Part shown: positions 16,632 through 26,766 of the stretch, piece by piece | Layout: every line of letters starts with the position of its first letter | Position numbering within the stretch: the first letter of the stretch is position 1 | Assembly (NCBI RefSeq): GCF_000013025.1 | Contig: NC_008358.1 | Span: forward strand, 2,480,001-2,544,000 | Length of the DNA stretch: 64,000 nucleotides | Source: Hyphomonas neptunium ATCC 15444 | GTDB lineage: Bacteria; Pseudomonadota; Alphaproteobacteria; Caulobacterales; Hyphomonadaceae | Direction of reading: 5' to 3' | The notes under the pieces: generated by a model | The model's input: only the letters and a program-made list of their open reading frames with translations | Databases searched by the model: none | What the model was told of the DNA's origin: nothing | Translations under genes and position numbers: made by a program

Positions 16632-17672
16632 TCAATACCCGGCCAGACGGCCCAGCGGGCGCCCGTCCACGATCTGATCCAGATACTCGCTCATGCCGTA
16701 GCCCACCTTTCCGTCGCAGCGATACTCCGTCATCGCCTCGGTGATGCGCGTGGTCAGCTCGGTGCCATCGGGCGCCGTGCGCCGGTTGCGCAGCGGAATG
16801 AGGGAGAGCACCTTGCCGGTAACGGTATATTCCTTACCGCTCTTGGTACGGATCTTTGCTTCAAGATCGGTCTGGTATTCGTTTGCGTCCCAGTTGCTGG
16901 AAAGCTCGGCGGCAACGATCCCGTCATAGATGCCATCGCGGAACACCATGCCGCTCTGATGCACGCCGCCTTTGCCATCGCCCATCACATTGAACATCAT
17001 GCCAAAGTCCGCCCCGAAATTCATCGGGCACCAGCGATACCATTCGATCGCCTGCCAGTGGCGCGGCCCCCAGGATTTGTCGCGCAACCCATGCCCGTCA
17101 ATCTCCAGCCGCTCACCGCCGCATTCGATAAAGCCTTTGGCCGCGCAATGCTGCTCATAGTGCGCCTTGGCGAACGACTTCTCCGGATCGATCTCCAGCG
17201 GCGTTCCGTCAGCCTTGACGGTTTCCCCGCCATACATCGGTGAGACGCCGGTATAGGTCATCTCCATCTTGCAAGGCAGGCGCGGATTGTTCCGGAATGC
17301 CACCTTCGGATCAGCCATCTGGCCAGGCTCCTTCAGCACCAGCAGCTCGCCGGAATAGGTGATCTTCAGCGTCTTGAACGGCTCCACCACATCAATGCGC
17401 AGGCCGCCCGCGTTCATCTGTGAATTGTCACTGATCTCCGGCCGCGCAAACATGAAACCAACCCGGCCGTCGGGGAAGTAAACGCACATCGACATTTCGG
17501 CGTAGCGCTGGTTGGGCCGGTTGCCCAAACGGAACCACGCTCCGGCGCGCTTTCCCGCGTCGAACACGTTGAAATACATGCTTTCATTGTAATTCTCGGC
17601 GGTGCCCGGATCGTGGGTGAACTCGTCTTCCGGCGCGAGAATGGTCTTGTAGCCTTCAGCTGCTTCAGCCAT
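16632..17672 (-). CDS. DUF7064/AttH-like conserved protein
   Basis: A 346-residue soluble protein without signal peptide. The motif GHGLRDKSWGPRHW near residue 195 and the many beta-strand-like segments match proteins annotated as DUF7064/7065 or AttH-like, which adopt a double lipocalin-like barrel. The molecular role is not established, although relatives often sit in sterol, terpenoid or aromatic degradation clusters. It precedes a GST in the same operon, which fits modification of a hydrophobic compound. Assignment to the family is by motif recollection. Confidence 0.6.
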   Translation of the reverse strand: MAEAAEGYKTILAPEDEFTHDPGTAENYNESMYFNVFDAGKRAGAWFRLGNRPNQRYAEMSMCVYFPDGRVGFMFARPEISDNSQMNAGGLRIDVVEPFKTLKITYSGELLVLKEPGQMADPKVAFRNNPRLPCKMEMTYTGVSPMYGGETVKADGTPLEIDPEKSFAKAHYEQHCAAKGFIECGGERLEIDGHGLRDKSWGPRHWQAIEWYRWCPMNFGADFGMMFNVMGDGKGGVHQSGMVFRDGIYDGIVAAELSSNWDANEYQTDLEAKIRTKSGKEYTVTGKVLSLIPLRNRRTAPDGTELTTRITEAMTEYRCDGKVGYGMSEYLDQIVDGRPLGRLAGY

Positions 17673-17773
17673 GGCAAACTCCCCTGATATTCAGTTATCA
17701 GACGAACCTGCCACGCGATTTTCCGGATACAAGCCTGTCCTCGCGTCAGAACCCGCCCTATCCGGGAAACTAC

Positions 17774-18496
17774 TCAGGCCTGCCGCCGGGTCAGCTCGCC
17801 GATGAAGGAATGCCGGTCGCCGGGGAAAGTCTGCCACACATGCGTCACCGGCACGCCGTTAAGCCATGTCCGCCGCTCCAGCAGCAGGCACGGCGCGCCT
17901 TCCGGAATATCGAGATGGGCTGCAATGGCGGGGTCGCCCGCCACCGCAAAGATCCGGTGCTCGGCCTGCGACCAGGGCACATGCCCCAAAAGCCAGGTGC
18001 CTGGCGGGGTTTCGGCAAAGTCGGCCGCTTCAACCTCGGGCACCGCCGCGAGGTTTACCAGCCGGCGCTCGAAACCGAACGGCTGCCCATCGGCCTGGTG
18101 CACGCCGCGCAGCTCAATCAGCCGCCCGCCCTTGCCCGCCAGCGCTTGCTCGCCTTCTCCCTTGGCCCGGCGCACGGCCCGGCGTAGCAGCGTGTAGTCA
18201 TAGCGATGCCCCTTACGCTCCAGGTCGAGGCGAATGTCGGGAACGTCAAGGATGGTGGAATCGCTGGGCGGGTGCGCCACGAACGAGCCGGCCCGTTTCC
18301 GGCGCACGATCAGCCCCCGGCTCGCCAGATCGCTCACCGCCTTGTTCACCGTCATGCGAGAGCAGTCGTAAATCTCCATCAGCTCCCGCTCCAGCGGGAT
18401 GCGGTCATCCGGCTTCAGCCCCCCGGAAAGGATCTGGCGCTCGATGTCGGAGCGGATGCGTTCGCTGACGGAAAGGGGTTCGGAAGGGTCGCGCAT
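17774..18496 (-). CDS. hutC: Histidine utilisation repressor HutC (GntR/UTRA)
   Basis: A 240-residue GntR-family regulator. The N-terminal winged helix covers ERIRSDIERQILSGGLKPDDRIPLERELMEIYDCSRMTVNKAVSDLASRGLIVRRKRAGSFVA, shown here as separate landmarks: RMTVNKAV recognition helix and RAGSFVA wing. A C-terminal UTRA effector domain follows (HQADGQPFGFERRLV...). HutC represses hut genes until urocanate binds. The ATG at 18496 is used because it immediately follows repeat array B and yields the canonical N-terminus; longer frames would run through the repeats. It follows hutF on the same strand. Confidence 0.9.
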   Translation of the reverse strand: MRDPSEPLSVSERIRSDIERQILSGGLKPDDRIPLERELMEIYDCSRMTVNKAVSDLASRGLIVRRKRAGSFVAHPPSDSTILDVPDIRLDLERKGHRYDYTLLRRAVRRAKGEGEQALAGKGGRLIELRGVHQADGQPFGFERRLVNLAAVPEVEAADFAETPPGTWLLGHVPWSQAEHRIFAVAGDPAIAAHLDIPEGAPCLLLERRTWLNGVPVTHVWQTFPGDRHSFIGELTRRQA

Positions 18497-18563
18497 GTGT
18501 CCTGTTTTGTCCGGCTTTGTCTCGATTTGTCCAAGTTTGTCCAGATTTGTCCGGCTTTTGTCA
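18497..18563 (-). repeat. GGACAAANNN 10-bp repeat array B (hutF-hutC junction)
   Basis: On the minus strand the hutF stop codon TGA forms the first unit (TGACAAAAGCC). It is followed by GGACAAATCT, GGACAAACTT, GGACAAATCG, AGACAAAGCC, GGACAAAACA and a final GGACAC that abuts the hutC ATG. After the first unit the period is exactly 10 bp. The whole intergenic space is repeat, leaving no ordinary Shine-Dalgarno. Confidence 0.85.
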
Positions 18564-19931
18564 CGCCAGAAGCGCCTCAAGGCAGGCTTTGTACCGCGCC
18601 TCGATTGCGGGTCTGTGAATATGGTGTCCGCCCTGTACGACATGCTCACCGCGCCGCCAAACATCTGAAATTGCTCCGCTTTTAGCCCGGAACACCCAAG
18701 CGTCCAGCAAGCGGTCGTCCCCCATTGCCGCTTCGGGCAGCACCGCGTCGGTGATCGCGGCCATATCCGCCGGATTGCCGGGCGCCAGTCCAACAGAAAT
18801 GCCCGCCGCCCGGCCCCCGCCTGCCAGGGCGTGCTCAAACATCGAACGCCCGGTCGAGGCAAACCCCTCACCGGTCAGGACGTTGCGAGACAATGTCTTG
18901 AAACGCTGGGAATATTCCAGCATCCGCAACTCGTCTGCCGCGCCAATTGAAACATTGGAATCGGTTCCAACGCCGTAGTGTCCACCATAGGAAACAAAGC
19001 CCCGGCCATCAAAAATGCCGTCACCCAAATTCGCCTCGGTCACCGGGCACAACCCCGCAACCGCCCCGCTTTTGGCTATCCCGTGGATTTCCCGGTCGTT
19101 CGTATGCGTCGCATGCACAAGGCACCAGCGGGCATCGACATCGGCATTGTGCAGCAGCCACTCCACAGGCCGCGCGCCCGACCAGGCCAGACAGTCCGCC
19201 ACCTCCTGCGCCTGCTCGGCAATATGGATGTGGACAGGCCCGGCCTTGTCCATCGCCAGCAATGCCTTGAGCTGGGCGCGGGTCACCGCGCGAAGGCTGT
19301 GCGGCGCAAAACCCAACACAAAATCAGGCTGATTGGCACCATGCTTTGCTGCCGCGTCCATCAGCGTAGCAAAGCCCTCAAGATCACTCAGGAACCGCCT
19401 CTGCCCGTCCAGTGGCGGCTGCCCGCCAAAGCCCGAATGGGCATAGAACACCGGCAGCAGCGTCAGCCCCAATCCTGTATCGCCCGCTGCACGAACCACC
19501 TGCCCCGCCATCTCCGCCGGGTCGGCGTAACGCGCGCCCGCTTCGTCATTATGGACATAGTGAAACTCGCAGACCCGCGTGAAGCCAGCCTCGAGCATTT
19601 CCGCATAGGCCATCGCCGCAATCGCGTGGACATCCTCCGGCCCAATCCGGCTGACAAACCGATAGAGTAGAGTTCGCCACGACCAGAAACTGTCCTGAAT
19701 ATTTTCCCGAACTTCCGTCAGCCCGGACATCGCCCTCTGGAACGCATGGGAGTGAAGATTAGTCAGACCCGGAAGAACAGACCGGCCCCGAACCGCCCCT
19801 GAAGGAGGCGCAACATTTACGGATACATCTGCGATGAGCCCGCGCTCGATCGTGATCGCCACCCCGCTTGCCCAGCCAGAAGGCAGAAGCGCGTGATCGA
19901 ACCAGAGACGCTCTGAAGATTTCCCGGCCAC
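18561..19931 (-). CDS. hutF: Formiminoglutamate deiminase HutF
   Basis: HutF deiminates N-formimino-L-glutamate to N-formyl-L-glutamate and ammonia in the five-step histidine pathway. The 456-residue amidohydrolase has metal-binding [15 protein letters not shown], a His in HIHIAEQ, another in LVHATHTND, and the catalytic Asp in GVGTDSNV. The start is taken as GTG at 19931, 7 nt after a strong GGAGGG (19944-19939), which gives the family length. It is divergent from hutI across a HutC operator, and its stop codon lies in repeat array B before hutC. Confidence 0.93.
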   Translation of the reverse strand: MAGKSSERLWFDHALLPSGWASGVAITIERGLIADVSVNVAPPSGAVRGRSVLPGLTNLHSHAFQRAMSGLTEVRENIQDSFWSWRTLLYRFVSRIGPEDVHAIAAMAYAEMLEAGFTRVCEFHYVHNDEAGARYADPAEMAGQVVRAAGDTGLGLTLLPVFYAHSGFGGQPPLDGQRRFLSDLEGFATLMDAAAKHGANQPDFVLGFAPHSLRAVTRAQLKALLAMDKAGPVHIHIAEQAQEVADCLAWSGARPVEWLLHNADVDARWCLVHATHTNDREIHGIAKSGAVAGLCPVTEANLGDGIFDGRGFVSYGGHYGVGTDSNVSIGAADELRMLEYSQRFKTLSRNVLTGEGFASTGRSMFEHALAGGGRAAGISVGLAPGNPADMAAITDAVLPEAAMGDDRLLDAWVFRAKSGAISDVWRRGEHVVQGGHHIHRPAIEARYKACLEALLA

Positions 19932-19954
19932 TGGACATCCCTCCGACTCTTCTA

Positions 19955-19970
19955 TTATGTCTATACATAT
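19955..19970. promoter_or_regulatory. HutC/GntR operator in the hutF-hutI divergent region
   Basis: The sequence GTCTATAC (19959-19966) within the imperfect palindrome TATGTCTATACATA fits the GntR-family consensus GTMTAKAC. It lies between hutF and hutI, where a single HutC dimer could repress both arms. Confidence 0.75.
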
Positions 19971-20008
19971 TAAAAGAAGTCCGATGCGAAGACAACGGGA
20001 CCCTGGAG

Positions 20009-21229
20009 ATGCAGAAGAAGCGGATCTGGACAAATGCACGCTTGGCCACAATGGCCGCAGGCCTGCCGGGCCTGGGCATTGTGGAAGACGGCCTCATCGC
20101 GGCAGAAGGCGACCGGATCACCTTTGCCGGCCTGGCATCTGACTTTCCCTATACGGAGGGGCCCTCTACGCAGGGATATGAGGTAACCGATTGCGGCGGC
20201 CGCTGGATACTTCCCGGCCTGATCGACTGTCATACACATCTCGTCTGGGCAGGCAGCCGCGCAGACGAATTTGAACGACGCCTCGCCGGCGCCAGTTATG
20301 AGGAGATTGCCCGCTCTGGCGGCGGTATCCGCTCAACCGTCAGCGCTGTTCGCGCGGCCAGTGAGGCTGAGCTGGTTGCTGAAAGTCTTCCCCGCCTTAA
20401 CGCCTTGATTGGTGAAGGCGTCACGACGATAGAAATAAAATCCGGATACGGATTGAACATTGAAGATGAACTCAAACAGCTCCGCGCCGCCCGCGCGCTC
20501 GGTGAAGTCCGCCCCATCGATGTGGAAACCACCCTTCTCGCCGCGCACACTCTACCCCCGGAATATGAAGGCCGCGCCGACGCCTATATCGACCTCGTCT
20601 GCAACGAGATCATCCCTGCCGCCGCCCAGGCAGGGCTTGCAAGCGCCGTGGACGCCTTCTGCGAAACCATTGGCTTCACACCGGAACAGACTGGCCGTGT
20701 ACTGAGCGCGGCCCGCCATCATGGCCTTGCCGTGAAGCTTCACGCCGACCAGCTCTCAAACCTTCAGGGCGGCGCTCTTGCCGCCCGCCACAACGCACTC
20801 TCTGCCGATCACCTGGAATATCTCGACGAGGCGGGCATTGCGGCGATGGCTCAGGCAGGGATGGTCGCCGTGATGCTTCCCGGCGCCTATTACGTGCTGC
20901 GCGAGACACATCCCCCGCCGCTGGAGGGACTGCGGCGCGCGGGCGTTTCCCTTGCGATTTCAACGGATTGCAATCCCGGAACCTCTCCCCTCACCTCCAT
21001 CCTTCTGGCCATGAACATGGGCGCCACGCTCTTTCGCATGACCGTCGAGGAGTGCCTGCTCGGCACGACACGCCACGCCGCCCGCGCGCTTGGCCTCGAA
21101 AAAGCAACCGGCACACTGGAGGCCGGAAAGCTCTGCAATCTGAGTATCTGGGACATTGATCGTCCGGCAGAGCTCGTCAACGCCATGGGCCTAAACCCCC
21201 TTCACACGCGCGTCTGGAGAGGCCAATGA
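20009..21229 (+). CDS. hutI: Imidazolonepropionase HutI
   Basis: HutI hydrolyses 4-imidazolone-5-propionate to N-formimino-L-glutamate. The 406-residue amidohydrolase has metal ligands in [18 protein letters not shown], a His in KLHADQLSN, another in [11 protein letters not shown] and the Asp in [11 protein letters not shown]. The ATG at 20009 ([12 protein letters not shown]) gives family length; the longer upstream frame would run through the operator. The stop overlaps the hutH start by ATGA. The HutC site lies about 40 bp upstream. Confidence 0.95.
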   Translation: MQKKRIWTNARLATMAAGLPGLGIVEDGLIAAEGDRITFAGLASDFPYTEGPSTQGYEVTDCGGRWILPGLIDCHTHLVWAGSRADEFERRLAGASYEEIARSGGGIRSTVSAVRAASEAELVAESLPRLNALIGEGVTTIEIKSGYGLNIEDELKQLRAARALGEVRPIDVETTLLAAHTLPPEYEGRADAYIDLVCNEIIPAAAQAGLASAVDAFCETIGFTPEQTGRVLSAARHHGLAVKLHADQLSNLQGGALAARHNALSADHLEYLDEAGIAAMAQAGMVAVMLPGAYYVLRETHPPPLEGLRRAGVSLAISTDCNPGTSPLTSILLAMNMGATLFRMTVEECLLGTTRHAARALGLEKATGTLEAGKLCNLSIWDIDRPAELVNAMGLNPLHTRVWRGQ

Positions 21230-22767
21230 CCACCATCACGCTGACGCCTGGCTCTGTCCCACTCTCCAGTTGGCGCGCCCTCTGGCAAGGCGCCACGCCC
21301 AAGCTTGATCCGGCCTGCCGCCCCACCATCGCCGGCAGCGCCAGCGCGGTCGCGCGCATCCTCTCCAGAGGAAAACCCGTCTACGGCATCAATACCGGAT
21401 TCGGTAAACTCGCTGCCGTGCGTATTCCCGACGATCAGTTGGAAATGCTCCAACGCAACATCGTCCTCTCACATGCCGCCGGTGTGGGGGAGCCTTCGCC
21501 TGCAAACATCGTCCGCCTGATGATGGCCCTCAAGATGACAAATCTCGGCCGCGGCGCCTCCGGCGTGCGCCTTGAAACCATTGATTTGATGGAAGCGATG
21601 CTGGCCGCCGATCTTCTGCCGCTCATCCCGGCGCAAGGGTCCGTTGGTGCCTCGGGCGATCTGGCACCCCTCGCCCATATGGCCTGCGCGATGATCGGCG
21701 TCGGCGATGTGTTCCTCAAGGGAGAGCGCCTCAGCGCGGCATCCGCTTTTCGCAAGGCCGGCCTCACGCCCCTCCCCGCACTCGCGGCCAAGGAAGGCCT
21801 CGCCCTCCTCAATGGCACGCAATTTTCTACCGCCTGCGCACTCGCAGGTCTGTTTGAGGCCGAGCGCATTCTGCAAAGCGCGTTGGTCACCGGCGCCCTC
21901 TCCACCGAAGCGGCCAAAGGCTCCGACGCCCCATTCGACCCCCGCATTCACGAACTGCGCGGCCATAGGGGGCAGATCGACTGCGCAGATATCCTGCGGG
22001 ATCTTATGGCGGGGTCTGCAATCCGCGCCAGCCACCTTGAAAACGATACCCGCGTTCAGGACCCCTACTGCATCCGTTGCCAGCCTCAGGTCGCCGGCGC
22101 CGCGCTCACCCTGCTCCGCCAGGCGGCTGACACACTGCTCACCGAATCCAACGGGGTCTCCGATAACCCTCTGATTTTTCCGGAGACGGATGAAGCGCTT
22201 TCCGGCGGAAATTTCCACGCCGAACCCGTCGCATTTGCCGCCGACATGATCGCAATGGCGCTGTGCGAAATTGGCTCCATCTCCGAGCGGAGAATTGCGA
22301 TGCTGGTCGATCCGGCGCTTTCAGGAATGCCCGCCTTCCTCACGCCCCAGCCCGGCCTCAACTCCGGCTTCATGATCCCGCAGGTCACGGCGGCCGCCCT
22401 GGTCTCCGAGAACAAGCAGATGGCATTCCCCGCCAGCGTGGACTCGATCCCCACATCCGCAAATCAGGAAGACCATGTCTCCATGGCCGCCCATGGCGCA
22501 CGGCGGCTTCTTACGATGGCAAAGAATGTGGATTATATTCTTGGTATTGAACTTCTCGCTGCGGCGCAGGCTTGCGACTTTCACGCGCCGCTGCGGTCCA
22601 GCGACGCCCTGGAGGCTCTGCGCGCCCGCATTCGCCAGGATGTGCCGCCGCTTGACCATGATCGCCTGATGCATCCCGATATCGAGGCTGCCACGGGGCT
22701 CATTCGCAGCGGCGAAGCCATCCGCGCCGTCAACCGGCCTCTGCCGGCCCTGGAGGCGGCGCCATGA
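21226..22767 (+). CDS. hutH: Histidine ammonia-lyase HutH
   Basis: HutH removes ammonia from L-histidine to give urocanate, the inducer of the regulon. The 513-residue protein carries the Ala-Ser-Gly triad that forms the MIO electrophile in [15 protein letters not shown]. The catalytic Tyr is in [11 protein letters not shown], and the conserved [16 protein letters not shown] block appears as [13 protein letters not shown]. Translational coupling by ATGA exists with hutI upstream and hutG downstream. Confidence 0.97.
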   Translation: MTTITLTPGSVPLSSWRALWQGATPKLDPACRPTIAGSASAVARILSRGKPVYGINTGFGKLAAVRIPDDQLEMLQRNIVLSHAAGVGEPSPANIVRLMMALKMTNLGRGASGVRLETIDLMEAMLAADLLPLIPAQGSVGASGDLAPLAHMACAMIGVGDVFLKGERLSAASAFRKAGLTPLPALAAKEGLALLNGTQFSTACALAGLFEAERILQSALVTGALSTEAAKGSDAPFDPRIHELRGHRGQIDCADILRDLMAGSAIRASHLENDTRVQDPYCIRCQPQVAGAALTLLRQAADTLLTESNGVSDNPLIFPETDEALSGGNFHAEPVAFAADMIAMALCEIGSISERRIAMLVDPALSGMPAFLTPQPGLNSGFMIPQVTAAALVSENKQMAFPASVDSIPTSANQEDHVSMAAHGARRLLTMAKNVDYILGIELLAAAQACDFHAPLRSSDALEALRARIRQDVPPLDHDRLMHPDIEAATGLIRSGEAIRAVNRPLPALEAAP

Positions 22768-23582
22768 CCGGCTGGTTGACCGTCAAGGAGGGGCCCCGTC
22801 CCCTGATCATTTGCTTTCCGCATACTGGCACCGTTCTGCCGGAAGATGTGGCGGACCATTTCGTATCTCCAGAACTTGCACGCCGCGACACGGACTGGTG
22901 GGTCGACAAGCTGTATGCCTTCGCAGGCGACATGGGCGCCACCCTGATCCACACGGCCATCTCGCGGTCGGTTATTGATGTGAACCGCGATCCGTCCGGC
23001 GCCTCACTCTATCCTGGCCAGAACACAACAACGCTCTGCCCCCTGACAACCTTTGACGGCGCGCCGCTTTACAAACCGGGCCACCCCCCAAATGATGCGG
23101 ACATCGCCCGCAGGCGCGCCGCATTTCATATTCCCTACCATCACGCTATCGAAGACCAGATTTCCCGCCTGCGCGCACGCCATGAAAAGGTTGTCCTCTA
23201 TGACGCCCATTCCATTCGTTCGGAAATTCCAGACCTCTTCGACGGCCTGCTACCGGTCTTCAATGTCGGCTCAAACTACAAGACCACCTGCGCGCCGCAA
23301 TTCGCCGAAAATGTTGAAGCCATATGCGCCGCCTCCGGCCAGCCCAGCGTACTGGATGGCCGCTTCCGGGGTGGATGGACCGTGCGCCATCATGGGCAGC
23401 CAGACCACAATGTCCATGCGATCCAGATGGAGCTTTCCTGCCGGGGGTATATGCGCGAATCCATCGGCGCGGTCGACGATACGGACTGGCCCGTTCCTTT
23501 CGATGCGGACTATGCCGCCCCCATGACAGACATCCTGAAACAGGTGCTAGGCGCCTGTCTCGCCTTTGCCGAAAACGCCTGA
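22764..23582 (+). CDS. hutG: N-formylglutamate deformylase HutG
   Basis: HutG hydrolyses N-formylglutamate to glutamate and formate, the last step of the HutF route. The 272-residue protein has the N-formylglutamate amidohydrolase fold with conserved FPHTGTVLP, the [21 protein letters not shown] block (read as [12 protein letters not shown] then SGASLYPGQ), [12 protein letters not shown] and [10 protein letters not shown]. It overlaps hutH by 4 bp and lies 11 bp before hutU. Presence of both HutF and HutG rules out the one-step formamide-releasing HutG variant. Confidence 0.93.
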   Translation: MTGWLTVKEGPRPLIICFPHTGTVLPEDVADHFVSPELARRDTDWWVDKLYAFAGDMGATLIHTAISRSVIDVNRDPSGASLYPGQNTTTLCPLTTFDGAPLYKPGHPPNDADIARRRAAFHIPYHHAIEDQISRLRARHEKVVLYDAHSIRSEIPDLFDGLLPVFNVGSNYKTTCAPQFAENVEAICAASGQPSVLDGRFRGGWTVRHHGQPDHNVHAIQMELSCRGYMRESIGAVDDTDWPVPFDADYAAPMTDILKQVLGACLAFAENA

Positions 23583-23593
23583 GGAGACTGCCG

Positions 23594-25261
23594 ATGCCCT
23601 ATCCTGCAAATGTCCGCGAAATCCGCGCACCACGGGGCACGACGCTGAATACCCAAAGCTGGCTTACCGAAGCGCCGCTCCGGATGCTGATGAATAACCT
23701 TGATCCCGATGTGGCCGAACGTCCGGAAGACTTGGTCGTCTATGGCGGTATAGGTCGCGCCGCCCGCAACTGGGAAGCCTTTGACGCGATTGTTGCCGCG
23801 CTCAAACGCCTGAAAGAAGACGAAACGCTCCTGATCCAGTCCGGCAAACCCGTCGGCGTCTTCCGTACTCATGCGGATGCACCTCGCGTGCTTCTGGCAA
23901 ATTCAAACCTCGTTCCCAGATGGGCAAACTGGGACCATTTCAACGAGCTCGACCGCAAGGGGCTCATGATGTACGGCCAGATGACCGCGGGTAGCTGGAT
24001 ATACATTGGCGCTCAGGGCATCGTTCAGGGAACGTATGAAACCTTTGTCGAAATGGGCCGGCAGCACCATGGCGGAAATCTCAAGGGCAAATGGCTTCTG
24101 ACGGCCGGTCTGGGCGGCATGGGCGGCGCTCAACCACTTGCCTCGGTTATGGCAGGGACAGCCTGCCTTGCCATAGAATGCCAGCCTTCCAGCATCGAGA
24201 TGCGGATGCGGACTGGCTACCTCGATGCGTGGACGGACGACCTTGAGAAGGCCCTCGCCATGATCGACGAGAGCTGCGCCTCCGGTACGCCCAAATCCGT
24301 CGGGCTGTTGGGGAACGCCTGCGAAATTCTGCCGAAGATTCTGGAGCTTGGCCGCCTGCCAGACCTCCTGACCGACCAGACTTCGGCGCACGATCCGGTC
24401 AATGGATACCTACCCGAGGATTGGAACGTGGAAGACTGGAAGGCGCGCCGCCTCAGCGATCCCAAAGCTGTGGAAAAAGCGGCGCGTGCCTCCATGGCCA
24501 AACATGTCCGCGCGATGCTTGAATTCCAGAGGCGCGGCGTGCCCACGGTCGATTATGGCAACAACATCCGTCAGGTCGCGCTGGATGAAGGCGTCGCTGA
24601 TGCCTTCGATTTTCCAGGTTTCGTGCCCGCCTATATCCGCCCGCTTTTCTGCCGGGGCATCGGCCCCTTTCGCTGGGCGGCACTCTCGGGTGATCCGGAA
24701 GACATCTACCGCACGGACCAGAAGGTGAAGGAACTCATCCCCGACAACCCTCATCTCCACACCTGGCTGGACATGGCGCGTGAACGGATCAAGTTCCAGG
24801 GTCTCCCCGCACGCATCTGCTGGGTTGGCTTGGGGGATCGCCACCGCCTCGGCCTCGCCTTCAATGAGATGGTTGCCAGCGGCGAGCTGAAAGCCCCCGT
24901 TGTCATTGGGCGCGATCATCTCGATTCCGGTTCGGTGGCATCGCCCAACCGGGAAACCGAAGCGATGCGCGACGGTTCTGACGCGGTATCAGACTGGCCA
25001 CTCCTGAATGCGCTGCTCAACTGCGCTTCGGGCGCAACATGGGTGTCTTTGCATCACGGCGGCGGCGTGGGCATGGGCTATTCCCAACATGCTGGCATGG
25101 TCATCTGCTGTGATGGCACGGAGGCCGCCGCCCGCCGCATAGAACGCGTCCTGTGGAATGACCCTGCCAGCGGCGTCATGCGCCATGCCGATGCCGGCTA
25201 TGACATTGCCATCGACAGTGCACGCGAACATGGCCTGGACCTGCCCAGCCTGAAGGGGTGA
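23594..25261 (+). CDS. hutU: Urocanate hydratase HutU
   Basis: HutU converts urocanate to imidazolonepropionate using tightly bound NAD as electrophile. The 555-residue length is standard. The NAD-binding motif [17 protein letters not shown] lies near residue 175 and the conserved [18 protein letters not shown] near the C-terminus. The ATG at 23594 has GAGGAG about 7 nt upstream; a longer upstream frame overlaps hutG and is not real. It is the last gene of the rightward hut arm and ends at a strong hairpin. Confidence 0.97.
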   Translation: MPYPANVREIRAPRGTTLNTQSWLTEAPLRMLMNNLDPDVAERPEDLVVYGGIGRAARNWEAFDAIVAALKRLKEDETLLIQSGKPVGVFRTHADAPRVLLANSNLVPRWANWDHFNELDRKGLMMYGQMTAGSWIYIGAQGIVQGTYETFVEMGRQHHGGNLKGKWLLTAGLGGMGGAQPLASVMAGTACLAIECQPSSIEMRMRTGYLDAWTDDLEKALAMIDESCASGTPKSVGLLGNACEILPKILELGRLPDLLTDQTSAHDPVNGYLPEDWNVEDWKARRLSDPKAVEKAARASMAKHVRAMLEFQRRGVPTVDYGNNIRQVALDEGVADAFDFPGFVPAYIRPLFCRGIGPFRWAALSGDPEDIYRTDQKVKELIPDNPHLHTWLDMARERIKFQGLPARICWVGLGDRHRLGLAFNEMVASGELKAPVVIGRDHLDSGSVASPNRETEAMRDGSDAVSDWPLLNALLNCASGATWVSLHHGGGVGMGYSQHAGMVICCDGTEAAARRIERVLWNDPASGVMRHADAGYDIAIDSAREHGLDLPSLKG

Positions 25262-25267
25262 GAAAAT

Positions 25268-25303
25268 CCCTGATTTACGCCGGATTTCCGGCGTAAGTCA
25301 GGG
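25268..25303. terminator. Bidirectional terminator hairpin between hutU and the lipocalin gene
   Basis: A 16-bp stem, CCCTGATTTACGCCGG / CCGGCGTAAGTCAGGG with one G-U pair and loop ATTT, lies just after the hutU stop. It contains the last codons and stop (25275) of the convergent lipocalin gene. Confidence 0.85.
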
Positions 25304-25823
25304 GGTCCGTTTCAAACCCCAAGTCTTCTGCTTTCTTCAGGATACGGTCAATCATCGCCTTGGGCGGCGCGGGGTCGCGTGCCAGTATCCAGAGATATTT
25401 CCCGCTCGGCGCGCCGACCAGCACGGCAGAATAGTCTGGCTCAAGGTGAAGCACCCAATAGTCGCCTTCCGCAAAAGGCACCCAGGACGGCGCAAATTTG
25501 ACCTTCAGCTTAGCCCCATTGGAGCCTTCAACCACGCGTGCTGTGCCTTCGGCCACATCCGTCTTGCCGTCTTCCTTGGCGCAGCTGTTGGTCACCGAAA
25601 TCTTGCCGTCGGGCAGTTGCGCATATTCAGCCGTAGCCGTCACACATCCCCGCTCAAACGAGTTTGGATAGCGCGCGATCTCGTGCCATTTGCCCACATA
25701 CCGATCAAGATCGACTTCAGAGACGGTTGGCAGTTCTGCGTCAGAAGCGCGATAATCGGGCTGTGAAATGCATGCCGCGAGGGCCAAGGCGGAAAGCGGG
25801 GCCATCATGTGTTTGAGTTTCAT
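25275..25823 (-). CDS. blc: Lipocalin family lipoprotein (Blc-like)
   Basis: A 182-residue outer-membrane lipocalin. The lipoprotein signal ends with lipobox LAAC (Cys18). The lipocalin GxW motif is in DRYVGKWHEIARYPNSFERGC, followed by TATAEYAQLPDGKISVTN-type strands (TATAEYAQL) and YWVLHLEPDYSAVLVGAP, then the closing R in WILARDP. Bacterial Blc binds fatty acids or lysophospholipids and helps envelope repair. It lies 31 bp downstream of the MipA-like gene. Its C-terminal codons form one arm of a terminator hairpin. Confidence 0.9.
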   Translation of the reverse strand: MKLKHMMAPLSALALAACISQPDYRASDAELPTVSEVDLDRYVGKWHEIARYPNSFERGCVTATAEYAQLPDGKISVTNSCAKEDGKTDVAEGTARVVEGSNGAKLKVKFAPSWVPFAEGDYWVLHLEPDYSAVLVGAPSGKYLWILARDPAPPKAMIDRILKKAEDLGFETDPLTYAGNPA

Positions 25824-25854
25824 ATCTCTTCTCGATCCTCACGGAAAAAATCCA

Positions 25855-26670
25855 TCATTGGAAGGTATAACTGATGAACATGCCCAAGGTTGCCTGGTCT
25901 TCGTCACCGCGAAGCTGAACCAAGGGCGCATCGGCTGCGTCACCGGATAACTTATCATAACCCGCGAGGAAGACAGCGCTCCATGCGCCGTCCCGGCTCA
26001 GGGGCAGAATGGCCGTAGCGCCCACACCATAAGAATGCAGCCCGCCGCCTGCCTCGTATTCAGGCAGACCCGAGGCCGCTGCCTGGCTTGGCGTTACCCC
26101 GAAATAGGCAGATGTATACGGATCATCCACCAGCCGCAGGCGCGGCCCGGCAGACCAGATCACCGGCGGGCCAAACGCGGTGGACACGCCGCTCCACCGT
26201 GCGCCAATATCGGCCACCAGCCCGTCATGCCCCGATACCGCCTGGCGTACTTCGGCGCTCAACGTCGCTGCGCCCAGTTCGTATTCAACAAATCCACCCA
26301 GCTCGATGCTGGTATCCACATCGCCCAGACCGCGCAGATCGCCGGTCTCTCCGCCGCTGATCGCAAATGTCTCATCTCCGCTTTCGTCCCGCGAAAAACG
26401 AATGCGCGCGATGGGGCCGGCGCGCAGGGTCTCGCCGTTCACGAGGTTGTAGCCCGCACCTTCCTGCACAGAGGCAAAGAAACGGTCCCCATACCGCAGC
26501 TGCACATTGGGGAGCAGTTTCAGGCTGTAATCATCGTCGCCTTCATAGGTGGGGGAATAAAGCGCGCCTGCGCCAAGTGTCACGGCCCAACCGTCCGATG
26601 GGGCGGGCTGAGCCACCGCTATAGCCGGGAAGGCCAAAGCCGCTGCGCCGATAAGTATGATGCGAACCAA
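25855..26670 (-). CDS. MipA/OmpV family outer-membrane protein
   Basis: A 271-residue beta-barrel protein. A signal peptide (MVRIILIGAAALAFPAIAVAQ) is followed by the family opening GWAVTLGAGALYSPTYEGDDDY, repeated amphipathic strands, and a barrel end at SYTFQ with terminal aromatic context. MipA/OmpV proteins act as small porins or as scaffolds for murein enzymes. It lies between a TetR gene and the lipocalin on the same strand, suggesting a small envelope operon. Function beyond family is not established. Confidence 0.85.
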   Translation of the reverse strand: MVRIILIGAAALAFPAIAVAQPAPSDGWAVTLGAGALYSPTYEGDDDYSLKLLPNVQLRYGDRFFASVQEGAGYNLVNGETLRAGPIARIRFSRDESGDETFAISGGETGDLRGLGDVDTSIELGGFVEYELGAATLSAEVRQAVSGHDGLVADIGARWSGVSTAFGPPVIWSAGPRLRLVDDPYTSAYFGVTPSQAAASGLPEYEAGGGLHSYGVGATAILPLSRDGAWSAVFLAGYDKLSGDAADAPLVQLRGDEDQATLGMFISYTFQ

Positions 26671-26766
26671 TAGAGCCTCCAGATTTGGAAAGCTCTACGG
26701 CGCAGGCGCGCGACTGGATCAGAGAGTTACACAACTTTCAGATGAGAGGCCGCGCCGGGAGCTGGG

